The notes: generated by a model from the sequence alone, not told the origin. DNA of 64,000 nucleotides from Ruminococcus sp. (GCF_024691275.1 NZ_JAILNU010000009.1:29502-93501), one strand, 5' to 3'; counted from the first letter of the stretch, positions 1 to 10,263 are shown. Numbers and translations: made by a program.

Positions 1-4
1 ACAC

Positions 5-217
5 ATGATACTGTTCAGTCTTAACATCGAAGCATTCAACGGCATCAAGCAGTCTATCATTGATCTCAACTGTCCGCTTTCGCTTCTCTCACCTATCAAT
101 GCAGGCGCATTTGCAATGATCGTGTCACTTATTATAGTACCTATCGTAAGCAGCTTTACGAAGGCTCCCGAGCAGAAGGTCGTTGACAACGCTTTCAGTT
201 CACTTACATCAAAATAA
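5..217 (+). CDS. C-terminal part of an integral membrane protein, possibly a sodium:solute symporter (gene begins upstream of the window)
   Basis: ORF open to the window edge; hydrophobic C-terminal TM segment; followed by a terminator hairpin. Confidence 0.45.
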   Translation: MILFSLNIEAFNGIKQSIIDLNCPLSLLSPINAGAFAMIVSLIIVPIVSSFTKAPEQKVVDNAFSSLTSK

Positions 218-222
218 ACAAA

Positions 223-258
223 CAGCCCGAAAGCTCAAAAGCTTTCGGGCTTACTTTT
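223..258 (+). terminator. Rho-independent terminator
   Basis: agcccgaaagctcaaaagctttcgggct stem followed by a T-rich tract. Confidence 0.75.
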
Positions 259-263
259 ATATT

Positions 264-406
264 AAAAAATACCGGGCAATAAGCAAGGAACTTATACAGA
301 AGTTTTTACGTGAGATATTGAGGAGAACCTTTCCTCAGAAAGATTTCCCCCGATAATTTCGTGTAAAGTTTCTATATGAGTACGTCGCTTAAGCTCGGTA
401 TTTTTT
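264..406 (+). repeat. Long imperfect inverted repeat / candidate structured RNA
   Basis: AAAAAATACCGGGC (264-277) pairs with GCTCGGTATTTTTT (393-406) with one G-U; nested complementary arms inside. Confidence 0.55.
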
Positions 407-435
407 ATTATTTGAACTGACTTGCAGTTAATTGC

Positions 436-1326
436 TTATTTCTTTCCCTTAATGAAATTATTAAGGCTTATAATGTCATCATCTTTAGTTGTTGAAGCAT
501 AAGCATAGTAAGCAAGTATCTTACTTGCATCAACAGAATCTATCTTGCCATCACCGTTTACATCAGCACAAGCAGTCTGAGCTGCTGTAAGACCTGAATC
601 CTGATTGGAAGAGTTCTTTGCATAAGCCTTCAGTACATTAGATGCATCATTTGAATCAATACGTGAATCATCATTTAAATCGCCGAGCTTTCTGTCGCTG
701 ACATTTAAAGGAAGAGCCTCGCTATTCTCAGCAGGGAAAACTTCCTTGAACTTACCATCACCTGTAGGACGGCAAACAACGCTGGTGAAATATGTATTAT
801 CATTGATTACATCAATGCTGTAGCTTCCGCAAGCAGCGTCCTTTGTTAAAACAGCATCAAAGCAAGCCATCGGATAAGCATCAGATTTTTCAGCTGTATA
901 AGCCATCGGTTTAGCTGAGGATATTGAAGAATAATTTGCTCCCATACCGTTGATCTCAGTATATGTTGCAAGATTCATAGAATCATCAGATGTGAATTCC
1001 TTGTAAGGAGTTGCGCCGTACTTAGCAACAGGACCTGTAATATTCTTGAGTTCAAGGCTCTTGTTCTTGCTAGCCCACTTAACGAATACCTGACCTGCTA
1101 CCTTGTCCTCATCCTTGATGTAGATAGCAGCAGGAATAGTGGAAGACTTCTTCTGGTTTACATAGATAAGACCTGATAAAAGCTCCTCAACGCCATCGGT
1201 TTCAACACCCTTGAAGTAGAATGTAGGCTCTTTGAATGAATTAGCATCAGCAGCATTAGTGCAGAATGCAGCTGATAAAGTGGCTGTTATAGCCATAGAA
1301 GAAATGATTGAGATAAATTTTTTCAT
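436..1326 (-). CDS. Secreted dockerin protein with a cohesin-like N-terminal domain
   Basis: Signal peptide; C-terminal duplicated DLNDDSRIDSNDASNVLKAYA / DVNGDGKIDSVDASKILAYYA dockerin type I repeats. Confidence 0.8.
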   Translation of the reverse strand: MKKFISIISSMAITATLSAAFCTNAADANSFKEPTFYFKGVETDGVEELLSGLIYVNQKKSSTIPAAIYIKDEDKVAGQVFVKWASKNKSLELKNITGPVAKYGATPYKEFTSDDSMNLATYTEINGMGANYSSISSAKPMAYTAEKSDAYPMACFDAVLTKDAACGSYSIDVINDNTYFTSVVCRPTGDGKFKEVFPAENSEALPLNVSDRKLGDLNDDSRIDSNDASNVLKAYAKNSSNQDSGLTAAQTACADVNGDGKIDSVDASKILAYYAYASTTKDDDIISLNNFIKGKK

Positions 1327-1338
1327 GAGTTACTCCTT

Positions 1339-2016
1339 TCACAGCAGTTCAGCCATACGCAGAACGACCTCTGCTACGCGCTTAGCTGCGATCTTTTCAA
1401 ATTCGTCAAATGACATCGCACCTTCGTCGTCCGCATTATCTGATATACAGCGAACACTGACATAAGGTGTCTTGTTGAGGTAACAGCAGTGCCCAACTGC
1501 TGCACTCTCCATATCCACGGCATACGGATCGAATTTTTCCTGAATAGCACTCTTTACAACATTGCTTGTAATGAATGCATCACCCGAAACGATACGTCCT
1601 CTGAATGACTCTATACCGAATTCTCCGCATACCTTTTCAGCTGTATCCATAAGCACGCCATCAGCCTGGAATACGCCGCAGTACGGCGGATAATCCTTGA
1701 GGAAATGGAGATCGAGATCATGTGGAAGTACCTCTGTGGAAATAACGATATCACAAACCTTAACTGCCCTGTTCATTCCGCCTGCAATACCTGTATTTAT
1801 CACACAATCGGGGTGGAAATTATCTATCATAACCTGTGTACAAACGGCTGCATTCACCTTAGCGATGCCGCAGCAAGCGTTTATAACAGTTTTGCCGTTT
1901 ATATTATTTATGTAAAAATCAAAGCCTGAAAAATGCTTTATCTCGCTTTCACCGAGTATTTCTCTTATGTCCTTTAATTCTGAAGGCATTGCTCCGATAA
2001 TAGCTATAGTATTCAT
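1339..2016 (-). CDS. mtnN: 5'-methylthioadenosine/S-adenosylhomocysteine nucleosidase
   Basis: MNTIAIIGAMPSEL, INTGIAGG, SGDAFI, VDMESAAVGH motifs. Confidence 0.9.
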   Translation of the reverse strand: MNTIAIIGAMPSELKDIREILGESEIKHFSGFDFYINNINGKTVINACCGIAKVNAAVCTQVMIDNFHPDCVINTGIAGGMNRAVKVCDIVISTEVLPHDLDLHFLKDYPPYCGVFQADGVLMDTAEKVCGEFGIESFRGRIVSGDAFITSNVVKSAIQEKFDPYAVDMESAAVGHCCYLNKTPYVSVRCISDNADDEGAMSFDEFEKIAAKRVAEVVLRMAELL

Positions 2017-2119
2017 AAAATCACTCCTGAAATAATATTATGTTATTATTATATCACACAAATATTAATAAATCAAGTATAAAAAAAGACCGTACCAAAT
2101 TAACCAGCATTTGGCACAG

Positions 2120-2659
2120 TCATCTTTTTTTGCGGAAGCGCGGCATAAGTCGTTTTCTGTACAGTCTGAGCATAAAATCAAGATCAAGGTCATATACAAG
2201 GAAAATGACATTGGTTATTCCGAGCATTATGTACCCGCCGAAGCTGCCGAAATCATCAAGCTGTTCAAGCAGCTCCTTCAGTCCCAGAAGGTATACCGTT
2301 ACATAGAAATATGAGATTATACATACGTTGAATATTGCAAGCTTTACAAGTATCCTTGTTAATTTCAACGGTATTTTCTGGATATAGGCTCTGAGTATGG
2401 GGTAATGTCCGAAAAGCATTATAAAAATAAGTGCTGCTTCTTTATCAAAAGTTATAAAAAGCGAAAGCAGGCTTACCGCAACATAGGTAAGCAGTGCCCA
2501 TGGAGTATTGACCTCAACTGCGATTATCATGAGCAGTATGCCTGCTATTCCGGGAAGCAGCAGATAGAGCGCAGGGAGAACGCCCGCAAGGAACATTGTA
2601 ACGAGACATAGTGCAGAAACGATGCCTCCCAGCGCAACTCTGTAGCTGATATCTCTCAT
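2120..2659 (-). CDS. Multipass membrane protein of unknown function
   Basis: 179-aa ORF with several TM segments, co-directional and abutting the neighbouring gene. Confidence 0.65.
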   Translation of the reverse strand: MRDISYRVALGGIVSALCLVTMFLAGVLPALYLLLPGIAGILLMIIAVEVNTPWALLTYVAVSLLSLFITFDKEAALIFIMLFGHYPILRAYIQKIPLKLTRILVKLAIFNVCIISYFYVTVYLLGLKELLEQLDDFGSFGGYIMLGITNVIFLVYDLDLDFMLRLYRKRLMPRFRKKR

Positions 2660-3438
2660 TATTTAAGAGCCTTTTCCTTTCCGTCAGAAGTTTTTTTCGC
2701 CTGCTGGATATTATACACTATTGCAGCAAGGAGCTTGTTCGGAACGAATCTTGAACCTATAGCTCCCAGCTTTACAGTAAGTCCCGGGAGAGCAAAAAGC
2801 TTGCCCGCAAATGCCTTTCTGAGAGCATATTCCGCCGCCTGATCCGCTGAAATAGGCTTTACCGAGAAGCTGACACCTGCACGGTTATTGAAATTGGTAT
2901 CAACAGGTCCGGGACAGAGTACGGTTATGGAAACATTTGACCTGTCTCTGCGAAGCTCCTCATAAATTGCAATAGAAAGCTTCAGGACATAATTCTTTGA
3001 AGCATAATACGACGACATGAGAGGTCCTGCCATAAAGCCTGCGGCAGAAGCAACATTTAGTATGATACCGCTGTCTTTTTTCTTGAAGTCCCTGAGAAAG
3101 AGCTTTGTGAGGATATGGAGAGCAGTGATATTCAGGTCGATCATGTTCAGCTCATCTTCCATATCTGTCTCGTCGAATTTACCGAACAGACCATAGCCTG
3201 CATTATTGACGAGCATATCGACATCTTTGTCCCTGCAAAGCTCATAAACGCGGAATACCTCCTCGCGCTTTGAGAGATCGGCTGTGATTATCTCGGTATC
3301 ATTTCCGAAAGCTGCCTGCATCTTTTTAAGGACAGCTTCATTTCTGCCTGTAAGTATGAGCTTCCAGCCTCTCTTAGCAAGCTTTTTTGCAATACTTTTT
3401 CCAATGCCTGATGTTGCACCTGTAACAAGAGCCTTCAT
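2659..3438 (-). CDS. SDR family NAD(P)-dependent oxidoreductase
   Basis: VTGATSGIG, NNAGYG, SSYYASK motifs; likely start MKALVTG. Confidence 0.88.
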   Translation of the reverse strand: MKALVTGATSGIGKSIAKKLAKRGWKLILTGRNEAVLKKMQAAFGNDTEIITADLSKREEVFRVYELCRDKDVDMLVNNAGYGLFGKFDETDMEDELNMIDLNITALHILTKLFLRDFKKKDSGIILNVASAAGFMAGPLMSSYYASKNYVLKLSIAIYEELRRDRSNVSITVLCPGPVDTNFNNRAGVSFSVKPISADQAAEYALRKAFAGKLFALPGLTVKLGAIGSRFVPNKLLAAIVYNIQQAKKTSDGKEKALK

Positions 3439-3443
3439 AAACC

Positions 3444-4586
3444 TCAATTCCTTTCAATTATTTTAGTAAGATCGGATCTGCTGCTGAGATCCTCGATGCC
3501 GAACAAGAAAAGTGTCTGTCCATATTCATTGATGTCAAGCTCTTCCGTCAGCGGTCTGTCCAGTTTCTCAGGAGAAACCACAGCGATCTCGCTGTAATGC
3601 TGCATGAGAAACGGAACAAAGCAGTCCGCATAGCTGTCCTTTATCACAAGGAGCTTTTTTTCGTTGTTTACACTGGTCTTTATCTTCATAACAGGTGCAG
3701 CTTCGCCCAGATACATAGAGTACATATTACTTGTACCGAGCCTGCTCCTGTCGAATACAGTGCCCTTTGAAACTTTACCGTCATTGCCGATACATTCACA
3801 TACAACGTCATCAGCCGCATCTTTATATCTGTAGATATCAAGGATATCAGCCTTTGTACGTTTCGAGAGAGTTTTGTTGTAGAGATTCCCTCTGAATCTG
3901 TCGGTAACGTGTTCTATGGAGAATTTATCATACAGTGTCGGCTGAAAACCCAGCTTCTGAACGACAGTCTTATAAACACAATATGCCCCATAGCAGGTCC
4001 ACTTAGTATCGTTGCGATAAAAAATATAGTTATCCTTCATCATTTTAAGGATATCATAAGCGTCGATCTTTCTTATGTCATTGCCAAGAGCGTCATAAAG
4101 ATCGTTTATCTGCTGCTTCTCTGAATTGATTATCATATGCGACGGCAGTACATCGCCGTAAACACCTGCTGATGTAGGTATAGCAGCGAAATAGACCGTG
4201 CCGTCATATTTCACCGAAAAACTGTTGACAGCTGCTGCATCGTCCATGACTTCCTCTGAACTCCTCTGTGAGCTTTCCACATAAAGCATTCTGTCATCAC
4301 TTATATAAACTCCATTGACAATGCTCTCCGAAAGCTCTGTCTGCAAGGCTGTCTTGGCAGCGACCCACAAATGCCTGCCTGCAAAATGATCGGCAACATA
4401 TGAGCCGAGCTCAGCTGTTACGCTGCCGCTGTACAGTCCTTCCGCATCAATACACGGCAAAACTGCGAGCTCTCTGTCCTCGGAAAATGAATCGGGCAGC
4501 TTATGGCTGAACATAGTGATACTTCCGAATACAGCTATAAAAGTGAGCGACATTACAGCAGTGATCTTATTCATACGTTTACTCAT
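3444..4586 (-). CDS. DHHW/AlgX-like protein, probably partner of the adjacent MBOAT acyltransferase
   Basis: N-terminal TM, DHFAGRHLW, LLVIKDSYADCFVPFL; adjacent to MBOAT gene. Confidence 0.75.
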   Translation of the reverse strand: MSKRMNKITAVMSLTFIAVFGSITMFSHKLPDSFSEDRELAVLPCIDAEGLYSGSVTAELGSYVADHFAGRHLWVAAKTALQTELSESIVNGVYISDDRMLYVESSQRSSEEVMDDAAAVNSFSVKYDGTVYFAAIPTSAGVYGDVLPSHMIINSEKQQINDLYDALGNDIRKIDAYDILKMMKDNYIFYRNDTKWTCYGAYCVYKTVVQKLGFQPTLYDKFSIEHVTDRFRGNLYNKTLSKRTKADILDIYRYKDAADDVVCECIGNDGKVSKGTVFDRSRLGTSNMYSMYLGEAAPVMKIKTSVNNEKKLLVIKDSYADCFVPFLMQHYSEIAVVSPEKLDRPLTEELDINEYGQTLFLFGIEDLSSRSDLTKIIERN

Positions 4587-4596
4587 ACGTCCCTCC

Positions 4597-5976
4597 TTAC
4601 AGTTTCAGAAGTATCATATCAGAGCTTCCGTCATACGACATGAGAGCTGTACACACTGCCAGAGCAAGTACAACTATTAAAGGAGTAACAGCGTTCACAA
4701 ACGCCTTAACCTTTTTCCTTCCTGTACGCAGCATCATGTTCCTGAAAAGATCCGTTGCTGCATACATGGAAACAAGCAGCATAACTATATAGGATTTTAG
4801 CAGATAGAATGACTGCGAATCAGCAAAGCTGCCGTTTCCGCCTATCATGGCGAAAAGATACCTGACTGAGTATTCCGTACCGTTTCCTGCAAGGAATACC
4901 GTACAAAAGATAACTACCAAGAACGTATAGATACAGCCTGTGATATTCAGCGGCTTGTTCCTGAGCAGTCTTCCCTCGATAACAACGGCAAGACCAATGA
5001 GGAAGCCCCATAGTGTACCGTTGATACCGACGGTATACCAGAATCCGAAAATTGTCCACCCGAAAACGAAGACAGCTTCCTTCATCCAGCGCTTTGAACA
5101 CACATTATATATAGGCTTCGTAACATACCTTCTCAGCCACTGTATGACCTGCGACTGCCAGCGGGCTGCAAAGTATTTTATCCTGATGCTGAGCAGCGGA
5201 TAATTGAAGCTCTGAGGGAATCTGAATCCGAAAAAGTAAGCTATGCCCATGCCCATATCGGCAACTCCCGACAAAGTATAGTAAAGGCAAAGCACATATG
5301 CTGTAACACCGAGCCATGCGGTCATAGCAGACATCTCACTTAAATTTACAGCTTGAACAGCACAGTACAGCTTGAACAAGCCGTCTGCTGCAATTACCTT
5401 CTTGACCAGTCCCTTTGCAAAGATACCCATTCCCTTTCCTGTTTCCGCAAGGCACTCATTGCGGTTGTCCAGCGCCTTTGTGAAAACGCCGTATCGCAGA
5501 AGAGGTCCCATTATGAGCCTCGGGAAGAACATCATATACAGAGCAAACCTAACAATATTCCCGTCAGCCTTTACCCTGCCCTTGTATATATCTATGAGAG
5601 TACCTATAGCTGCAAGGGTGAAGAATGAGATTCCCACAGGATAGAAGCCTTCAGGAACTTTTATTATTCCCTGAAGCCATGTGAAATATTGGGTACGGAA
5701 TACCAGTATAGTTACAAGATCAAAGGTTATACCGCAAGCAAGCGGGACTGCAACGAGCTTATCGTTCTTCCTGACTTTGCTTATCATATGGGCAAATCCA
5801 TAGTTTACTGCGGTATACACGAGCATAAATACGAGAAAATACAGGCTTATCATGCCGCAGAACACCATGCTCAGAACAAGGAGAGTCAGCTCCCTGAACC
5901 TTTTTGGCGTAAGATAAAACAGCAGCAGTGATATCGGCAGGAACCCGTATATAAACAGCAGGCTGCTATATACCAT
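4597..5976 (-). CDS. MBOAT family O-acyltransferase (AlgI-like)
   Basis: Multipass protein with GLVKKVIAADGL, FFGFRFPQSFNYPLLS, WQSQVIQWLRRYV, GFWYTVG. Confidence 0.85.
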   Translation of the reverse strand: MVYSSLLFIYGFLPISLLLFYLTPKRFRELTLLVLSMVFCGMISLYFLVFMLVYTAVNYGFAHMISKVRKNDKLVAVPLACGITFDLVTILVFRTQYFTWLQGIIKVPEGFYPVGISFFTLAAIGTLIDIYKGRVKADGNIVRFALYMMFFPRLIMGPLLRYGVFTKALDNRNECLAETGKGMGIFAKGLVKKVIAADGLFKLYCAVQAVNLSEMSAMTAWLGVTAYVLCLYYTLSGVADMGMGIAYFFGFRFPQSFNYPLLSIRIKYFAARWQSQVIQWLRRYVTKPIYNVCSKRWMKEAVFVFGWTIFGFWYTVGINGTLWGFLIGLAVVIEGRLLRNKPLNITGCIYTFLVVIFCTVFLAGNGTEYSVRYLFAMIGGNGSFADSQSFYLLKSYIVMLLVSMYAATDLFRNMMLRTGRKKVKAFVNAVTPLIVVLALAVCTALMSYDGSSDMILLKL

Positions 5977-6565
5977 TGTATTCCTCCTTAATTTTCTGAG
6001 TTATACGCGCAAGCTCAGCACTGTCCATCATAGTACACAGCACCTCTACAAGAGCACCGGCGGAGAGCTGCTTTGGCAGCCCAAGACTATGCTGTAATCT
6101 TTCACGGAGCTCACGGCTGTTTTCACCGCCGCTCAGCCCCAGCTCATAAAGGGTCATCTTAGTGATATCCGAGCGCTTTCCGCCCTGTGAAGCGGTTATT
6201 CCGGACTTTTCAAAAGCGCTCAGCAGAGTTTGTACATCAATGCCCTCAACACCCAGCTTGCCCTCAGCGGAAGGCTTGACCTTTCGTTTTTCCTTGCCGA
6301 AAACATCGGGGATATAAACATTCGTGACCTTTCCGCTGCCGACAGCACCTTTTATATAGCCTCTTATCTTCCGACCTGCCGCATCGGAATCGGTGAGGAT
6401 TATTATACCTGTTTTTTTAGCGTAATAGCGGATAAGCTCCAGCTTTTCGCTGTCTTTGAAAATACCGAAACCATTTGTAATGATTATGACTGCATCAACG
6501 ATAGAAGCGAGCTTTATCTTGTCATATTTGCCCTCAACTATGATAGCTTCATCTATTTTTATCAT
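5966..6565 (-). CDS. rnmV: Toprim-domain ribonuclease M5-like protein
   Basis: IDEAIIVEGKYDKIKL, IILTDSDAAGRKIR toprim motifs. Confidence 0.75.
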   Translation of the reverse strand: MIKIDEAIIVEGKYDKIKLASIVDAVIIITNGFGIFKDSEKLELIRYYAKKTGIIILTDSDAAGRKIRGYIKGAVGSGKVTNVYIPDVFGKEKRKVKPSAEGKLGVEGIDVQTLLSAFEKSGITASQGGKRSDITKMTLYELGLSGGENSRELRERLQHSLGLPKQLSAGALVEVLCTMMDSAELARITQKIKEEYNGI

Positions 6566-6576
6566 GATATCCTCCG

Positions 6577-7659
6577 CTAATTTTTTGTCATGAGCATTTT
6601 TGTGACCGTCTGTTCGAGAATGATCTTCTCGTCACCGCCGCCCGAATTAAGCTTCACATTGGTATCGCGCAGTATCCCGATGCACTCACGCAGCCTCCGT
6701 ATGCTCATGCGGGAGCTGTCACGGAAGGCATTTTTGACCTTGAATTCCCAAACATAGCCAAAATCATTTTTCACGTCTATGATCTGTTTGCCGCACTTCC
6801 TTGCACAGGCTGCGCGGTACATATCCACAAATGATGCAGTTATATTTGCAAGAACGGCGCCGCGGTTTTCCTTATCCTGCATAAGCTCGTCAAGAGCATC
6901 GAAAGCGGCACGTTTGTTGAAAGCCGCAACAGCGTCTGCAAGCTTGAAGAACGTGACATCGCTCTGTCTGTGAACGAGATTGTGAAGTATCTCAGGCGTT
7001 ATCTCATTTTTCTGCGCATATGAGCACAGCTTGTCTATCTCATTTTTGATTGTGAGAGTGTCCGACTGACACATTTCAGCGAGCTCACGGGCAGTATCAA
7101 GGGATATCAGCCCTCCCCTTGCCGAAACACTTGCCGCGATATCTTTGGCAAGCTCAGCCTCGGTCTTTATGGCACATTCAACAAGTTCGCCGATCTTTGC
7201 AGCATAGTCAGCCAGCTTTTTATTCTTGTCCTTGATTATGCTTTTGCCTGTCTTGTAATCAGCCTTAGCAGCTATCTCAAAGCCCGTGACATTGAATATG
7301 ACAACTGTCTGAGGCGGTATATCCTTCAGGACTTCCATGAGCTTTTTATTGAGATCGTCCGCTCTCAGCCCAGCCATATTTTCACGAGGCTTTTCGCAGT
7401 TGTAGTCATTGATGAGGATACAGTTGTGCTCCGCAATCATAGGCATCATCTGTATCATATCGTAAAGCTCCGAGGTATCAAGGTATCTGCCGTCCAGCTT
7501 ATTGAGGGCGAACTCCTCATTATCGCCGACAGCTTCTTTGATTATGAGCTTTGTTATCTTTTCGACTTCGGGGATATTTTTACCGAAGATATAGTACAGA
7601 TTTTTCAGCTCGCCCTTTTTGAGCTGAACCTTAATGGATTTAGGATCTGTCTGTGGCAT
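6577..7659 (-). CDS. holA: DNA polymerase III subunit delta
   Basis: LKNLYYIFGKN..., C-terminal helical domain; adjacent to comEC as in many Firmicutes. Confidence 0.82.
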   Translation of the reverse strand: MPQTDPKSIKVQLKKGELKNLYYIFGKNIPEVEKITKLIIKEAVGDNEEFALNKLDGRYLDTSELYDMIQMMPMIAEHNCILINDYNCEKPRENMAGLRADDLNKKLMEVLKDIPPQTVVIFNVTGFEIAAKADYKTGKSIIKDKNKKLADYAAKIGELVECAIKTEAELAKDIAASVSARGGLISLDTARELAEMCQSDTLTIKNEIDKLCSYAQKNEITPEILHNLVHRQSDVTFFKLADAVAAFNKRAAFDALDELMQDKENRGAVLANITASFVDMYRAACARKCGKQIIDVKNDFGYVWEFKVKNAFRDSSRMSIRRLRECIGILRDTNVKLNSGGGDEKIILEQTVTKMLMTKN

Positions 7660-9704
7660 TACAGCCTCCTTATATCAAATCTGCCGCTATCCGACAGCAC
7701 TATCTCAAAATTATTGTTTCCGCTGATATACAGCGTATTATCTGGAACATCGGCATCGTGCGGAGAATTTCCGCATATAACGGCAAGAACGCCGCTATCC
7801 TTTACAGCTTTTATGCTATCGGCAAAGCATACCGAGCTGCCGCTGTCTTCCACACGTACTGCTCCGTCATCGAAGGAGATCCTCAGATCACCGCATCTTA
7901 TCTCCGCAGAGCATCCTACAGCAGAAATACCCATATCTTCCCCGACAAATTCATCTTCACACACAGCAAGCCAGTTTTCCACATCGGTATAACTCAGCTC
8001 CTTGTCATATGAAGCAAAAGCCGCATTGACCTTTTCCGTGAGAACAACATTATCAACTCTGCCGATACCGTTCTTTGAAAGGTACTTTTTCACATATGCA
8101 GCCGAACGGTAATGACCGCTCAGGTCAATGACCTCTGCCGTACCGTTTGAACTCACAACAATCGCTGCATTGTTTCCTTTGCCTAAAACAGCAACTATAG
8201 TCTGTTCACTGCGCTTCATCTGTGAAATACCGCTTACGGCAAAAAGAAATGCAACAGCCGCAGCTGCTGAAATACATATATAACGCCTGTTTCTGAATAT
8301 GGCAACGGCGAACGCGACACATATCGCACATATTATCAGTCCGCCTCTTACCGCCCTGCTGTCACATGCAAAATGAGTGTACCTTATATGAGCAGCGGCA
8401 TCTGATATGCGCAGCACCATATCGTTCACAGCCTTTGCAAACGGCAGAAGATCAACAACACCTGCTGTCAGAGCATAAATAAGTCCTATGACCATTGACA
8501 GCGAACAGAACGGAACGATAATTATATTTGTCAGCGGTGAAACAAGTGACGTTTCATCAAAGTACATAAGCGAAAACGGCAGTATACAGACTGTCGTACA
8601 CAGCATTACCGCAAAGTTTACTGCTGCTTTCCGAAACAAAGTATCTCTCGGCATATCTTTTGTCATGTACGGTGCAAAAACCGCGATTCCGAAAGCACCT
8701 GCAACTGACAGAATAAATCCGCTGTCATAGACCGCATATGGCTGACAAATACATATAAGCAGAACAGCACCAGCAAGTGCATTGAAGGAGTCGTTCTGCC
8801 GTCGGAAAAGCCCTGCCGCATAAAAGAAATTCATCATTATTGCAGCACGTATCGCGGAAACAGGATAATTCGCAAGAGCTGTAATAAATATTATCAATAT
8901 TTCCATGACAGCAAAGGAAATGTATTTATTCACTCTGCAAATTCTGAGAAGTCCCATGAGAACAAGCACAGCCACCGAAACATGAAGTCCCGACACTGCC
9001 AGAATATGACCTATCCCGCAGCGGTATAAAGCAGTTTTCACACCCTGATCCATGCCGCGTTTCTCTCCGAAAACCATACCTGCCATCAGGTCGCCGCTGT
9101 CATCTCCGAGCTTAACGCGGAAATCCGAAATAATGCGTTCACGGTAGGAAGCTGCCGCCCTGCTCAGCTTTTTGGCATCAGTATGCTCGATACTGATATC
9201 CTTTGCGCTATCCAGTGCAAGGAAGACTCCATCTGACTTGTAATACCGCTCACTATCGAACAGATAATCACAGGACTGGCGTGAAAATTCACATTCGCCT
9301 ATACTGATGATATCTCCAAGCTCGGCATATTCACCCTGCGTGTAAAAACTTACCCTCGCAGGAATATCGCCGTTTATGCGTCCGCTGAGGATATAGTTCG
9401 ATTTTTCTCCGCTGTACCGTACAGCATCGGTGACCTCGCCGCGGAAGCTTCCCTTACACTCCTCCATAGTCATGCATCTGTCATAATCTGCGGCAGTATA
9501 AACACTGAATACTATCACCGCAGCTGCAAAGAATACCGACATCATTCCGTAGTCAAAAGCTTTAAAGCTATACCTCCTGCCCACGACAGCCGCTGCTGCG
9601 ATAACAGCTGCGAAGCCAACGATCAGGGCAGGACTTGTAAAAAATGAAGCGAAAAATAATCCCGCCATATACGCTGCCGCAGCTCCAATCATTTTTCGCT
9701 TCAT
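7659..9704 (-). CDS. comEC: ComEC/Rec2 family competence protein
   Basis: CGIGHILAVSGLHVSV signature, multipass ComEC domain, C-terminal metallo-beta-lactamase-like region. Confidence 0.88.
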   Translation of the reverse strand: MKRKMIGAAAAYMAGLFFASFFTSPALIVGFAAVIAAAAVVGRRYSFKAFDYGMMSVFFAAAVIVFSVYTAADYDRCMTMEECKGSFRGEVTDAVRYSGEKSNYILSGRINGDIPARVSFYTQGEYAELGDIISIGECEFSRQSCDYLFDSERYYKSDGVFLALDSAKDISIEHTDAKKLSRAAASYRERIISDFRVKLGDDSGDLMAGMVFGEKRGMDQGVKTALYRCGIGHILAVSGLHVSVAVLVLMGLLRICRVNKYISFAVMEILIIFITALANYPVSAIRAAIMMNFFYAAGLFRRQNDSFNALAGAVLLICICQPYAVYDSGFILSVAGAFGIAVFAPYMTKDMPRDTLFRKAAVNFAVMLCTTVCILPFSLMYFDETSLVSPLTNIIIVPFCSLSMVIGLIYALTAGVVDLLPFAKAVNDMVLRISDAAAHIRYTHFACDSRAVRGGLIICAICVAFAVAIFRNRRYICISAAAAVAFLFAVSGISQMKRSEQTIVAVLGKGNNAAIVVSSNGTAEVIDLSGHYRSAAYVKKYLSKNGIGRVDNVVLTEKVNAAFASYDKELSYTDVENWLAVCEDEFVGEDMGISAVGCSAEIRCGDLRISFDDGAVRVEDSGSSVCFADSIKAVKDSGVLAVICGNSPHDADVPDNTLYISGNNNFEIVLSDSGRFDIRRL

Positions 9705-9714
9705 AAATTATACC

Positions 9715-10263
9715 TTATTTAAAGAAAAGCGGAAGCTTTTCAAGGAAGATTATATCCTTCCTGTCAGCAGCATCGCCCTCAGCAAGAACGGCTGCCTTAC
9801 CTGTGATCTCTCCGCCTGCCTCATTGACAAGCTTTTCCAGTGCGAGAAGTGACTCACCTGTGCTGATAACGTCATCAACTATGAGAACCTGCTTGCCTCT
9901 GAGCAACTCGGCTTTTTCCTGTGAGAGGTAAAGTGTCTGCTCAGCCGCAGTAGTGATGGACTTTACTGTAACAGCGATAGGATCTGTCATGTAGAGCTTT
10001 ACAGACTTTCTTGCTACTACATAAGGCTTTCCGCTCTCTCTTGCCATTTCGTAAGCAAGCGGGATACCCTTTGACTCAGCTGTCACTATCACATCAAAGT
10101 AAGGAGACTTTGCGAGAAGCTGATTTGCAACAGCCATAGTAAGCTCCACATCTGAGAACATAACGAAAGCAGCAATATCCAGCTTATCATTAAGAGGACA
10201 GATAGGAAGCTCTCTCTCAAGACCTGCAACCTTTAACTTATAAGTATTTTCCACGATCAACAC
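9715..10263 (-). CDS. Adenine phosphoribosyltransferase-like protein
   Basis: VLIVDDVISTGESLLALEKLV PRPP-binding motif. Confidence 0.82.
   Translation of the reverse strand: MLIVENTYKLKVAGLERELPICPLNDKLDIAAFVMFSDVELTMAVANQLLAKSPYFDVIVTAESKGIPLAYEMARESGKPYVVARKSVKLYMTDPIAVTVKSITTAAEQTLYLSQEKAELLRGKQVLIVDDVISTGESLLALEKLVNEAGGEITGKAAVLAEGDAADRKDIIFLEKLPLFFK

Noticed and set aside
7426-7992. Plus-strand ORF of 188 aa
   Set aside because: Antisense to holA/comEC, which have strong family motifs; shadow ORF from codon bias.
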